Shown here: positions 1-8,376 of the stretch, piece by piece | Numbering within the stretch: the first letter of the stretch is position 1 | Layout: every line of letters begins with the position of its first letter | Assembly (NCBI RefSeq): GCF_020564935.1 | Contig: NZ_JAJCXB010000002.1 | Location: forward strand, 124,001-188,000 | Reading direction: 5' to 3' | From: Streptomyces pinistramenti | GTDB lineage: Bacteria; Actinomycetota; Actinomycetes; Streptomycetales; Streptomycetaceae | Length of the DNA stretch: 64,000 nt | Translations under genes and position numbers: made by a program | The notes under the pieces: model-generated | What the model saw: only the letters and a program-made list of their open reading frames with translations | Told to the model about the DNA's origin: nothing | The model's database searches: none

Positions 1-1
1 C

Positions 2-322
2 GGCGCACGCATCGCCGAGCTGCCCGTCGGCCCACCCCTGGGCACCGGCTACGGATCGTACGAGACCCAGGTGCTGCCGTGCGGACCCGGAACCGTGCTG
101 TTCATGTACACCGACGGCCTGGTGGAGCGCAGGGACGAAGCGATCGACGTGTCCGTCGAACGGCTGGCGTCACTGCGGGTACCCGCGAGCGGACGCCTGG
201 AGGACCTGCTGGACGAGGTCCTGACCCGGTTCGGCACGGACGCGGAGGACGACATCGCCGTACTCGCCTCCCGCATCCGTACGGACGGACCGACGGCGGG
301 ACAGACGGGCGAGCGGAGCTGA
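2..322 (+). CDS. SpoIIE/PP2C-family serine phosphatase, C-terminal part (cut by window edge)
   Basis: The gene enters from the left edge; 106 residues are readable. They match the end of a SpoIIE-type PP2C domain: a G-T-G-Y-G-S-Y segment, the strand LFMYTDGLVERR with the metal-binding Asp, and a final DDIAVLASR segment with the last metal-binding Asp. Such phosphatases dephosphorylate anti-sigma-factor antagonists; in Streptomyces they often carry PAS or GAF sensor domains, which would lie outside the window. The last residues after ASRIR are a short polar tail. The family call is secure; the sensor part and substrate are unknown. Confidence 0.85.
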   Translation, partial: GARIAELPVGPPLGTGYGSYETQVLPCGPGTVLFMYTDGLVERRDEAIDVSVERLASLRVPASGRLEDLLDEVLTRFGTDAEDDIAVLASRIRTDGPTAGQTGERS

Positions 323-722
323 CGGGCCGGCCGGCAGGTGACGTGGGGCGCGACACGGGAAGCCCAACACCTGGCTGACACCTGGGCTTTCCGGCCCGGC
401 ATGGCGTCACGCTGCGTAACCTGCGCCGCTCGGCCACGTGCCCCGGCCCGCAACGTCCCGACGCCCCCGACCGCCGTACGGCCCGGCCTCCGGGACCTGC
501 CTCCGGCCGCCCGGCCGCGGCGCCCGCGTGCGGAGCGCCGTCGTGGCCCTGATCCTGAAGCAGTGGAGGGCGTACGCCGGGCCTGCGCGGCGCGGGCAGT
601 CGGAGGCGCCGCGGAGCGGTACGGGTGTGTGGCCGGGCTCCACCCGGGCACCCGCGAGGGCAGCAGCGCAAGGAACCCGAGACGCAGCATGTCGCGGCAC
701 CGTGACAGCGGAACGGACACAC
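323..722. other. 400-bp leader with a possible terminator hairpin
   Basis: No convincing gene. Just after the phosphatase stop there is a short inverted repeat, aagccca (360-366) and tgggctt (383-389), which could end the upstream transcript. The rest is presumably the promoter region of the Clp ATPase gene. The Clp reading frame stays open upstream to 438, but that part is arginine/proline-rich, unlike a Clp N domain, so it is treated as leader. Confidence 0.45.
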
Positions 723-3377
723 ATGAGCAACGGATTCATGGGTCCGGGGGGCTACGACCCGGACCCGTTCGGCGACTTCCTCGGACGATTCTTCGGCCGC
801 CCCGACGAGGCGGGCCGCACGCCACGGCAGGCGGACATCGCCCGCCTGATGAGCGAGAGCGCCCGGAACCTGGTCACCACCGCAGCCACCTACGCCGCGG
901 ATCACGGCAGCACCGAGCTGGGCACCGAGCACCTGCTGCGGGCCGCGCTCTTGGCCGAACCGACGCGCAGCCTGATGCGGCAGTCCGGCGCGGATCCCGA
1001 CGCGCTGGCGGACGATATCGACCGCAGCGCCGGGACGGGACCGCAGCAGTCCCGCGTCGCCGTCACGCCGGCGGTGAAGCGGGCCCTGCTGGGCGCGCAC
1101 GACCTGGCGCTGGGCAGCGGCGCGTCCTACATCGGCCCCGAGCACGTACTCGAAGCGCTCGCGGCCAATCCGGACTCGGCCGCGGGCCGCATCCTGAACG
1201 TCTTCCGCTTCGACCCGCAGGCCACCCCACAGGGCGGCTTCGGGCACCAAGGGGGCCTCGGCCATCAGACCGCAGGACCCGAGCAGAGCCCCGCCGCGCG
1301 GCACGAGACGCCGACCCTCGACAAGTACAGCCGCGACCTGACGGACCTGGCCAGGTCGGGCCGTATCGACCCGGTCATCGGCCGCGAGCAGCAGATCGAG
1401 CAGACGATCGAGGTGCTCTCCCGGCGCGGCAAGAACAACCCGGTCCTGGTCGGCGACGCCGGCGTCGGGAAGACGGCGATCGTCGAGGGCCTGGCGCAGC
1501 GCCTCGCCGACGGGGAAGTCCCCGACATCCTGGCCGGGCGGCGGGTCGTCTCGCTGGATCTGACGGGTGTCGTCGCCGGTACCCGTTACCGCGGCGACTT
1601 CGAGGAGCGGCTCAACAACATCATCGAGGAGGTCCGCGCGCACGCGGACTCCCTGATCGTCTTCATCGACGAGCTGCACACCATGGTCGGGGCCGGGGGC
1701 AGCGGCTCGGAAGGCGGCTCCCTGGAGGCGAGCAACATGCTCAAACCCGCCCTGGCCCGCGGCGAGTTGCACGTCATCGGTGCCACCACGCTGGAGGAGT
1801 ACCGGCGCCACATCGAGAAGGACGCCGCGCTCGCCCGCCGCTTCCAGCCCATCCTCGTACCCGAGCCCTCGGTCCCCGACACGGTCGAGATCCTGCGCGG
1901 TCTGCAGGACAGATACGAGGCGCACCACCAGGTCAGGTACACGAACGAGGCGCTGCTCGCGGCCGTCGAACTGTCCGACCGGTACCTCACCGACCGCTTC
2001 CTGCCGGACAAGGCCATCGACCTCCTCGACCAGGCGGGCGCCCGGGTCCGGCTGCGGTCGGGCACCTCGACCACCGACGTGCAGGCACTCAAGCGCGAGG
2101 CGGAACAGCTGGTCAGGGACAAGGACCAGGCCGTCGCCGCGGAGCAGTACGAACGGGCCACCGAGCTGCGCGACCGCATCGCCGACCTCACCGAGCGGAT
2201 CGGCGCGGGCACGGGCGCCGAAGAGGGTTCGGGAGACGGCCGGATCGTGGAGGTCACCGCCGAGGACATCGCGGACATCGTGTCGCGGCAGACCGGCATC
2301 CCCATCAGCAACCTGACGGAGGAGGAACGGACCCGGCTGCTGGGCCTCGACGCGCGTCTGCACACGCGGGTCATCGGGCAGGACGACGCCGTCGACGCCG
2401 TCTCGGAGGCGATCCTGCGTTCCCGCGCCGGGCTCTCCGACCCGCAGCGCCCGATCGGCAGCTTCCTCTTCCTCGGCCCGACGGGGGTGGGGAAGACGGA
2501 GCTGGCCCGCGCGCTGGCCGAGGCGATGTTCGGCAGCGAGGAGCGCATGGTGCGGCTCGACATGAGCGAATACCAGGAGCGGCACACCGTCAGCCGGCTG
2601 GTCGGCGCGCCTCCCGGGTACGTCGGCCACGAGGACGCGGGGCAGCTGACCGAGGCCGTACGCCGCCACCCGTACTCGCTGGTGCTGCTCGACGAGGTGG
2701 AGAAGGCCCACCCCGACGTCTTCAACATGCTGCTCCAGGTACTCGACGACGGGCATCTGACCGACTCGCAGGGCCGCACGGTCGACTTCAAGAACACGGT
2801 CATCGTGATGACCAGCAACCTCGGCTCCGACGCGCTCAGCGGCGGCCGCGGGGTCGTCGGCTTCGGCCCCGGCGACGGCGCCGCCGGTACGGGCGATGCG
2901 GCGCGGGACCGGGCGCTCGGCACCCTGCGCGAGCACTTCCGCCCGGAATTCCTCAACCGGCTCGACGAGATCATCGTCTTCCGGCGGCTCACGGACGAAC
3001 AGCTGCGCCAGATCACGAGTCTGCTGCTGGAGTCGACGCGCCGCAGGCTCCGTGCCCAGGACATCGGGATCGAGTTCACACCGGAGGCCGTCGACTGGCT
3101 CACCCGTCGGGGCCACCAGCCGGAATACGGAGCGCGGCCGCTGCGGCGCACCATCCAGCGCGAGATCGACAACGCGCTCTCCCGGCTACTGCTCGACGGG
3201 GCCCTGTCCTCCGGCGACCACGTACGCGTCGAGATCGAGGACGACAGACCGGCCTTCCACACCAGCCGCGGCACTCCTGACCAGGAACGCGGCCAGGACG
3301 GGCGGGGCGGTGCCGGTCGGGGTGCCGACGGGCGGGACGCCGCCCAGGGGACCGAGGGCACCTCCGGGAGTCCCTGA
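723..3377 (+). CDS. ClpC-like AAA+ unfoldase (Clp protease ATP-binding subunit)
   Basis: 884 residues. The start ATG gives [15 protein letters not shown], a Gly/Pro-rich head, then a double Clp_N repeat (about residues 35-160) and a flexible linker. AAA1 has Walker A GDAGVGKT near residue 244 and Walker B FIDELH. A short UVR-like helix pair lies near 470-490. AAA2 has Walker A GPTGVGKT near 586, then arginine-rich sensor motifs. It lacks the long ClpB middle coiled coil. A VVGFG segment near residue 709 sits where ClpC/ClpA proteins carry the loop that docks on ClpP, so it probably feeds a ClpP peptidase rather than acting only as a disaggregase. The C-terminus after residue 850 is a disordered Gly/Asp-rich tail. 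Streptomyces usually also have a main clpC elsewhere, so this is probably a stress paralogue (inference). Confidence 0.9.
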   Translation: MSNGFMGPGGYDPDPFGDFLGRFFGRPDEAGRTPRQADIARLMSESARNLVTTAATYAADHGSTELGTEHLLRAALLAEPTRSLMRQSGADPDALADDIDRSAGTGPQQSRVAVTPAVKRALLGAHDLALGSGASYIGPEHVLEALAANPDSAAGRILNVFRFDPQATPQGGFGHQGGLGHQTAGPEQSPAARHETPTLDKYSRDLTDLARSGRIDPVIGREQQIEQTIEVLSRRGKNNPVLVGDAGVGKTAIVEGLAQRLADGEVPDILAGRRVVSLDLTGVVAGTRYRGDFEERLNNIIEEVRAHADSLIVFIDELHTMVGAGGSGSEGGSLEASNMLKPALARGELHVIGATTLEEYRRHIEKDAALARRFQPILVPEPSVPDTVEILRGLQDRYEAHHQVRYTNEALLAAVELSDRYLTDRFLPDKAIDLLDQAGARVRLRSGTSTTDVQALKREAEQLVRDKDQAVAAEQYERATELRDRIADLTERIGAGTGAEEGSGDGRIVEVTAEDIADIVSRQTGIPISNLTEEERTRLLGLDARLHTRVIGQDDAVDAVSEAILRSRAGLSDPQRPIGSFLFLGPTGVGKTELARALAEAMFGSEERMVRLDMSEYQERHTVSRLVGAPPGYVGHEDAGQLTEAVRRHPYSLVLLDEVEKAHPDVFNMLLQVLDDGHLTDSQGRTVDFKNTVIVMTSNLGSDALSGGRGVVGFGPGDGAAGTGDAARDRALGTLREHFRPEFLNRLDEIIVFRRLTDEQLRQITSLLLESTRRRLRAQDIGIEFTPEAVDWLTRRGHQPEYGARPLRRTIQREIDNALSRLLLDGALSSGDHVRVEIEDDRPAFHTSRGTPDQERGQDGRGGAGRGADGRDAAQGTEGTSGSP

Positions 3378-3433
3378 CCGCAGAAGTCCCTGACCGGCGT
3401 CGAAGCTCCTGCTCGGCATCTGCGGCCGACATT

Positions 3434-3468
3434 GGTGGTCGGTATCGGTGGTCGGTATCGGTGGTCGG
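3434..3468. repeat. 13-bp tandem repeat, 2.7 copies
   Basis: Unit ggtggtcggtatc occurs at 3434-3446 and 3447-3459, with a partial third copy ggtggtcgg at 3460-3468. It lies in the gap downstream of the Clp ATPase gene. Function unknown; could be slippage debris. Confidence 0.9.
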
Positions 3469-3518
3469 CACGGCGGAGGCCCCTGATCAGGCATCCCCCG
3501 GCTGCCGCTGTCGGCTGA

Positions 3519-3756
3519 TCAGTCACCTTCCGGCTGGAGGTCGACGAGATAGGCCACCACCCGCACCCCACCGAGCCTCGCAGCATACCGGTCGGTCGGC
3601 CAGGGAGGGCAGCCCCATCGGAGGCTTGCGGTGCACATCCGCCAGGAATCCCTGGAGCAGTTCCTCGCCACTCCCGGCTTCGGCGCTCTGATCCGCCACC
3701 CCGGCCACCTCCTCTGCACCCGGGTCAGGGCTACGGGCGGCCCATGCCCATGCCAT
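3519..3756 (-). pseudogene. Relic of a GAF-type sensor/SpoIIE phosphatase N-terminus, frameshifted
   Basis: From an ATG at 3756 the minus strand reads a short acidic head followed by [16 protein letters not shown] and LPSLAD. The frame then breaks, and the continuation [20 protein letters not shown] is found in the next frame before a stop at 3519. The joined text resembles the N-terminal region of Streptomyces GAF/SpoIIE phosphatases, where a short helical lead precedes a GAF strand ending in VVYLVD. The break lies at the bases GCCGACCGACCGG, where CCGA is repeated; removing one 4-base copy restores one frame. The rest of the protein is absent, so this is a truncated remnant. Family assignment is tentative. 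Confidence 0.5.
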
Positions 3757-4318
3757 GCGCCTGTTCCGACAACTGCCGGCGCCACACCGGAGACCGGGCC
3801 CGTCCTGAGCAGATCCGGGGAGCCGGCCGCGTAGTGGTCGGCTCGCGCTGCCGTCACCTTCCCGGGCAGTTCCGGGGAGCCGGCCGTGTGCTGGCCGGCG
3901 CCCGCTGCCGTCCGCTTCCCGCCGGTCCGACGACAGTTGGCCGCCTTCCAGGATCGAGGGGGGAGCGACGGGTCGGCAGCCGGACGTTCCCCGGGGCGCA
4001 CGGGCACCGTGCACGGGATCCGGGGCCAGTACGTCGCCCGGCGCACCGCTGCAACTGCGCCCATCACGGCGCGGAGAACGTCGGAGACACAGACCTCCAC
4101 TCCCCCACCACCCGAGGCCGCGCCACGCCCGGGTCCGTCCCGCCCATAGGTGACGAATTTGCCCTGGCCCTGGGGCAGTGTGCAAGAGTGTTCGTCCGGT
4201 CGGCCGGGCGTGCCACGTGTGCAGCCGCCGCCGGATCCCCAATACCTCAGACGGTGTCGGTCGCGTCCCGCGCGCGCCCGGACTGTCGCCTTCCCCTGAC
4301 GCCCTTCCCCAGAGAACG
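3757..4318. other. Non-coding gap with a 57-bp imperfect tandem repeat
   Basis: No supported gene. Positions 3815-3871 and 3872-3928 are two imperfect copies of a 57-bp unit, both beginning ccggggagccggccg. Long open frames on the minus strand here have arginine-rich, low-complexity translations and look like shadows of GC-rich sequence. The right end presumably holds the promoter of the acetyltransferase gene. Confidence 0.5.
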
Positions 4319-5080
4319 ATGCACACAACGACTCTTCTCCCCCCGACGGCAGACCTGTTCACTCAGGGCCTGGAGCTCCAGACCGGTTCCGCCCTGCTGC
4401 GTTTCGGCGCCGCGCGGCCGCGCCCCGCGGGCCGGATCAGCTGGTCCGGCGACGGCGCCGCGGCCTGGCTCGACGCTGGCCGCGGGCACGTCTGGAGCGT
4501 CGGCCGACCGGACGCCTGCGCCGGCCTCGTCCTGCGCGCCGCGCATGAACTTCCCGATGGTGTGCGGGAGTTCACCGGCCCTCGTGGTACCGACGCGCTG
4601 ATCGCCCGCCATCTTCCGGTGACCTCCGCAGTCGAGTGGGTCTTCCGTTGGACGCCGGAGGCACCGCCCGTCCAGCGAGCCGAGGAGCGAGTGGTCGCGC
4701 TCGGCCCGGCTCAGCACGAGGAGCTGCGCGCCTTCCTCAGCGAGCACAGCCCCGCCCATTCGACCGGCCCCGGCTCGTCCGACGTACGCCTGTGGGCGGG
4801 CATCCGCAACACAGACGGCCGATTGGTGGCCTGCGGCGCCCTTAGCACCCTGCGCGACAGCGGCGCCCCGCTGATGGCATCGGTCGCCACGGACGCCCGA
4901 CAGCGCGGCCAGGGTCTCGGCGCCGGGCTGACCTCGTGGCTGACCCGGTACGCCGTGCACCGTCACGGCTTCTGCACACTCTGGCAGCTCGCCGACAACG
5001 CCCCCGCCGAACGCCTCTACACCCGCCTCGGCTACCGCAACGAAGACCCCTGCGTAACCGCACACCTCGCTGCCCGCTGA
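4319..5080 (+). CDS. GNAT-family N-acetyltransferase
   Basis: 253 residues from the ATG giving MHTTTLLPPTADLF; agagaa sits just upstream. The C-terminal half carries the GNAT fold: the strand GRLVACGALSTL, then the acetyl-CoA pyrophosphate-binding motif with ASVATDARQRGQGLGAGLT (Q-R-G-Q-G-L-G), and the closing APAERLYTRLGYR motif. The N-terminal half (1-120) is a variable domain, seen in two-domain Streptomyces GNATs. Substrate cannot be read from sequence. It is a single gene, convergent with the next one. Confidence 0.85.
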   Translation: MHTTTLLPPTADLFTQGLELQTGSALLRFGAARPRPAGRISWSGDGAAAWLDAGRGHVWSVGRPDACAGLVLRAAHELPDGVREFTGPRGTDALIARHLPVTSAVEWVFRWTPEAPPVQRAEERVVALGPAQHEELRAFLSEHSPAHSTGPGSSDVRLWAGIRNTDGRLVACGALSTLRDSGAPLMASVATDARQRGQGLGAGLTSWLTRYAVHRHGFCTLWQLADNAPAERLYTRLGYRNEDPCVTAHLAAR

Positions 5081-5183
5081 CCAGCAGCGGGCAGCGGCCC
5101 CCACCGAGGCCGCCACGGGCCGAGCTGCACCGACCCTGCCAAGGCAGTCCCGTCCAGGGCCACTTCAGGACCGCTACACCGCT

Positions 5184-5726
5184 TCAGGCCCGGTCGGCAG
5201 CATGCTCCTTCAGGAAGGCACCTGCGTGCGCGGCGGCCTCCTCCTTGGTACCGAAGGAAGAAGTGGCCTCGGCCTCCCCCCGTATACCGTCCGCGCCATG
5301 CCCGGCCCACCGCCAGCCACCGCACGCCGGACTCCAGGACAACTCGGCCGTCCCGCCGAAGAGTTCGACGGTGCTCGGCTCCCGCTTGCCCTCGGAGGCC
5401 GGCCTGTCGATGGCCTCGGGCCACTTCTTGCGTGCGCCCTGCCGGGTTATCCCCCAAGCGGCTCCCATCTGTTCGTAGCTCGCGCCGTAGGAACCTGCGG
5501 TGCGAGCGGCCTGCGCCGCCAACCGCCCGACCTCCACATCCACCACCTTCCAGGCGGCGAGTACCGACAGCGCCACCTCGGCGGGATCCGCGTCCCACAT
5601 GCGGTCCACGGGAAGCCCGGTCGACCGGGCGCGCAGAGCCGAGGCGAGTGGGTTGAGTGCGTCGTATAGGGCCTTGTCCAGGGCTACCAGTTCCGCGTCG
5701 GTGGTATCCGTCTCAGTCGGCTTCAT
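5184..5726 (-). CDS. Hypothetical protein with a helix-turn-helix-like segment
   Basis: 180 residues if the start is the ATG giving MKPTETDTTD; the frame is open seven codons further (MGTMVVV) and that start cannot be excluded. Residues near 90-115 (SYEQMGAAWGITRQGARKKW) look like a helix-turn-helix in which a resolvase- or sigma-type recognition helix reads GITRQGARKKW. The C-terminal third contains a Trp-rich strand pair (ELSWSPACGGWRWAGH) and an alanine-rich helix. No enzyme motif is visible. A small DNA-binding role is an inference. Confidence 0.6.
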   Translation of the reverse strand: MKPTETDTTDAELVALDKALYDALNPLASALRARSTGLPVDRMWDADPAEVALSVLAAWKVVDVEVGRLAAQAARTAGSYGASYEQMGAAWGITRQGARKKWPEAIDRPASEGKREPSTVELFGGTAELSWSPACGGWRWAGHGADGIRGEAEATSSFGTKEEAAAHAGAFLKEHAADRA

Positions 5727-5962
5727 GACGACAACCATAGTTCCCATAAAGCTTCACGACAACAAAAGTTTCCTACTGGCATATGCCATTTCAGCGCTGC
5801 GCGATCCGTCCGCCGTGGCCGCCAACCCTGCACCGGCCGCCCCTGCTCCCCGCCCGTTGCCGCCTCACCGCTCCACCGGATGACCCGTGGGTTCGGGCGA
5901 AGGACAATGAAGGAGACCCGGTTCGTGCACAGGCACGCCGAGTCGGCGGAGGAACGTGGGCG

Positions 5963-5984
5963 CTCGGGAGCCCGCGCTCCCGAG
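5963..5984. promoter_or_regulatory. Perfect 9-bp inverted repeat upstream of the universal stress gene
   Basis: ctcgggagc (5963-5971) and gctcccgag (5976-5984) with a 4-base loop, 44 bases before the universal stress protein start. It could be an operator or a leader hairpin. Confidence 0.5.
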
Positions 5985-6028
5985 GATGCAACAGCCTTGG
6001 CGATCGTCGAGGAACACGGAGCGCGACC

Positions 6029-6895
6029 ATGAACAACGTCATCACCGTCGGCTTGGACGGCACACCCGAGTCGTTGTCCGCCGCCCAGTGGGCCGCCCGG
6101 GAGGCCGGTCTGCGTCATGCCCGGCTGCGGCTGCTGCACGCATGGGCGCTGCGGGCACACGGAGCGCCGCACTCCGGCGATGACGACGAGCAGGCCGCCT
6201 GGGCCCGTCGGATCGTGCACGAGGCCCGCGCCGCCGTCCAGGCGCGCTGCCCCGAACTCCCCATGGAAGACGAACTGGTGGTGAAGGACCCGTTGGAAGC
6301 CCTGCTGGATGCCGCTGGACGGTCGGATCTCCTCGTCCTCGGCTCACGGGACGCGACCCCGATGGCCCGCTACGTACTCGGCGAGGTGGGGCTTCAGGCG
6401 ATGTCGCACTCCGATGTCCCCACGATCCTCGTCCGCGCCCAGCAGAACCCCGAATCGACCGCACGGAACGGCTGCGTGGTGGTGGGCGCGAGCCTGCACG
6501 AACCCTGCGAGGCGATGCTCGCGTTCGCCTTCGACACCGCGGCGCGGTGGGGCGTCCCCCTGCGCGCCGTACTCGGCAGGCACCTCCCCGCATACGCGTA
6601 CAACCGCGGCGGTGGCGTGGAACCGTACGCGGTGGAAATGGCTACGAAGGACGCCCAGTGGGAGCTCACCGAGGCGCTGCGTCCTTGGCGGGAGACCTTC
6701 CCGGACGTGCCCGTGGAGCACTGCGTCATGATGGAGAGCGCTGCCCCCGCACTGCTGCACTGCGCCGACGATGCGGGCCTGCTCGTCGTGGGCCGCCGGC
6801 ACAAACACCGGGCACTGCGCCCGCCCATAGGTCACGTCGTCCACGCCGCGGCCCATCACGCCCCGTGCCCCGTGGCGGTCGTCCCCCACGAATGA
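6029..6895 (+). CDS. Tandem universal stress protein (two UspA domains)
   Basis: 288 residues, starting MNNVITVGLDGTPESL. The first UspA domain spans about 3-142 and ends in DLLVLGSRDA...VGLQAMSHSDVPTILV; the second spans about 150-288, starts GCVVVGASLHEP and ends AGLLVVGRRHKHRAL...APCPVAVVPHE. The G-2x-G-9x-G-S/T ATP-binding pattern is only partly kept in domain one (GSRD...GEVGLQAMSHS) and weak in domain two. Two-domain USPs in actinobacteria are commonly induced by hypoxia or stationary phase. The nearby cytochrome oxidase and nitroreductase genes make a redox role plausible. Convergent with the dehydrogenase pseudogene. Confidence 0.9.
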   Translation: MNNVITVGLDGTPESLSAAQWAAREAGLRHARLRLLHAWALRAHGAPHSGDDDEQAAWARRIVHEARAAVQARCPELPMEDELVVKDPLEALLDAAGRSDLLVLGSRDATPMARYVLGEVGLQAMSHSDVPTILVRAQQNPESTARNGCVVVGASLHEPCEAMLAFAFDTAARWGVPLRAVLGRHLPAYAYNRGGGVEPYAVEMATKDAQWELTEALRPWRETFPDVPVEHCVMMESAAPALLHCADDAGLLVVGRRHKHRALRPPIGHVVHAAAHHAPCPVAVVPHE

Positions 6896-6912
6896 ACTGC
6901 GAGGCAGGGGTG

Positions 6913-7703
6913 TTAATCGAAGCCGCCGTTGCTCTTCAGGAGTTGGCCATTGATCCACTGGCCTTGTGGTGAGCACAGGAAGTCCACGAGGTGTGCGGCG
7001 TCCCGCGGGGTGCCCAGGCGCCCGAGCGGCGGCCGGCCGATGCAACTCTCCTGCTCCTCCTGGGACATCCAACCCGTATCGGCAGGCCCGGGGTTGATCA
7101 CATTGGCGGTGACGCCGAGGTGGGCGAATTCCTGGGCCGCGGCCAAGGTGATGCGGTCCAGGGCCCCCTTGCTCGCACCATAGGGAAGGTTGCCGACGGT
7201 GTGGTCACTGGAGAGGCTGACGATCCGGCCCGCTCCATGGGTGCCGCGAAAGCGCAGGCCGTACTCGCGGATCAACAGCCAGACGGCACGTGCGTTGACG
7301 GCGAAGTGCCGGTCGAAGCTCTCGACGGTGGTGTCGAGCAGGCCGGAGTCGACCGACTCGCAGTGGCACATCACCAGGGCGGTGATACCGCCCAACCGGC
7401 GTTCCGCCTCCTGGAAAATCCGCGCGGGGCGTCGGGATCGATAAGATCCGCTTCGATCGCCGCCGTCCTCGCGCCGTGCGCAGCCAGAGCACTGACGATC
7501 GCGCCGGTTGCCCCTCGTTCCACGCCCCAGGCCATGCGCTTGTCGTAGGGGGTCCAATACGTGAAGGCGATGTCCCAGCCCGAACCGGCCAGTTGACGGG
7601 CGACGGCGGCGCCGATGCCGACGGTCCGGCCCACGCCGGTCACCAGCGCGAGCGGACGGGATCCGCCGGAGGTCGCTACCTGGTTCTCATCGGTGGCGTT
7701 CAT
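6913..7703 (-). pseudogene. Short-chain dehydrogenase/reductase broken by a one-base frameshift
   Basis: The first part (MNATDENQ, then ALVTGVGRTVGIGAAVARQL with the nucleotide-binding TG-x3-G-x-G pattern) runs to about 7430. The rest (RIFQEAERRLGG, the catalytic SLSSDH Ser, YGASKGAL Tyr/Lys, and the end INGQLLKSNGGF) is in another frame. Together they would give about 263 residues, the normal SDR length. The break is at the G4 run 7426-7429 (C4 on the coding strand); a fifth base would restore ...DAPARIFQEA. All catalytic residues survive in the two pieces, so this is either a very recent pseudogene or a homopolymer sequencing error. Confidence 0.85.
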
Positions 7704-7836
7704 GGGAGGGGATGGTCCAGTGCAGCCCCCGATGCCGGCAACCGCTGTGCCCCGCAAGAAGGCTGCTCTCTTCTTCGGCCGGACGTGACGCCGCCACCCG
7801 GCCGTCCCACGGCACGATGCCAAGCCCTCGCCCCCG

Positions 7837-7992
7837 TCACCAGTAGTGGCGCCGGCCCCTTACCGCGTGCCCCAGGGATCCCATGATCCAGAGTGCCGCT
7901 CCGACGACGACCAGCACGCAACCGATCGTCCACAGGATCGAAATACCGGCGACGAATCCGATGACGAGGAGAATAATTCCGAGAATGATCAC
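7837..7992 (-). CDS. DUF6131-like small membrane protein
   Basis: 51 residues beginning with a GTG preceded by aggagg at ideal spacing. The protein is MIILGIILLVIGFVAGIS, then a second hydrophobic stretch around VLVVVGAALWIMG, ending GRRHYW: two transmembrane helices with a basic, aromatic C-terminus. This matches a family of tiny Streptomyces membrane proteins (DUF6131 as I recall it). Function unknown. The strong ribosome site and codon use support a real gene. Confidence 0.85.
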   Translation of the reverse strand: MIILGIILLVIGFVAGISILWTIGCVLVVVGAALWIMGSLGHAVRGRRHYW

Positions 7993-8376
7993 GGTGGCAA
8001 CCTCCTGATTCCGTAGTTAATTCTACCGCGCGATGCCTCATCTGTCGCCTTCGCAAAACCCTTTTACCGAAGGGATTTCATGATTCCCACTCCACGAAAT
8101 CCCTTGAAGGAAGTGGAATTTTTGCCGCTTGACGCTCGGGCTCCGTTGCCGCATTGATCCGACAGGCGAACTACCCGACAAAGCGCCCAGTCGGACCCCG
8201 CCCCGCCGCCCTCGCGGCGTGGCGGAGCACAGGGGCGTTACGCGCCCGCCAGGATGGCGACGCTTCCATCGTCCGGCGCCGCCCGGCACCCAGGCCGAGG
8301 GCAGAACAGGGAGCCACGCACGGACTCAGGCCGCCGCCCGATGAGGCATGGCCTGACATTGCATCCCGGAGGCGCC
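7993..8376. promoter_or_regulatory. AT-richer upstream region of ctaD with a 10-bp inverted repeat
   Basis: No gene in this 384-bp gap. A perfect inverted repeat, aagggatttc (8070-8079) and gaaatccctt (8096-8105), with a 16-base spacer lies in a locally AT-rich patch between the divergent DUF6131-like gene and ctaD. It is a candidate operator for one or both. Confidence 0.5.

Noticed and set aside
323-722. CIRCE or HspR-type operator upstream of the Clp gene
   Set aside because: No match to the known inverted-repeat patterns was seen; only a short 7-bp hairpin near the upstream stop.
102-3116. Very long open frame antisense to the Clp ATPase gene
   Set aside because: Its translation is Arg/Ala/Gly-rich mirror sequence with no motif, while the opposite strand encodes a complete Clp protein; typical of high-GC DNA.
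3523-4362. 279-codon minus-strand frame as a full gene
   Set aside because: Only its last 75 codons resemble a protein family; the rest is biased and lacks a ribosome site. Kept only as a relic.
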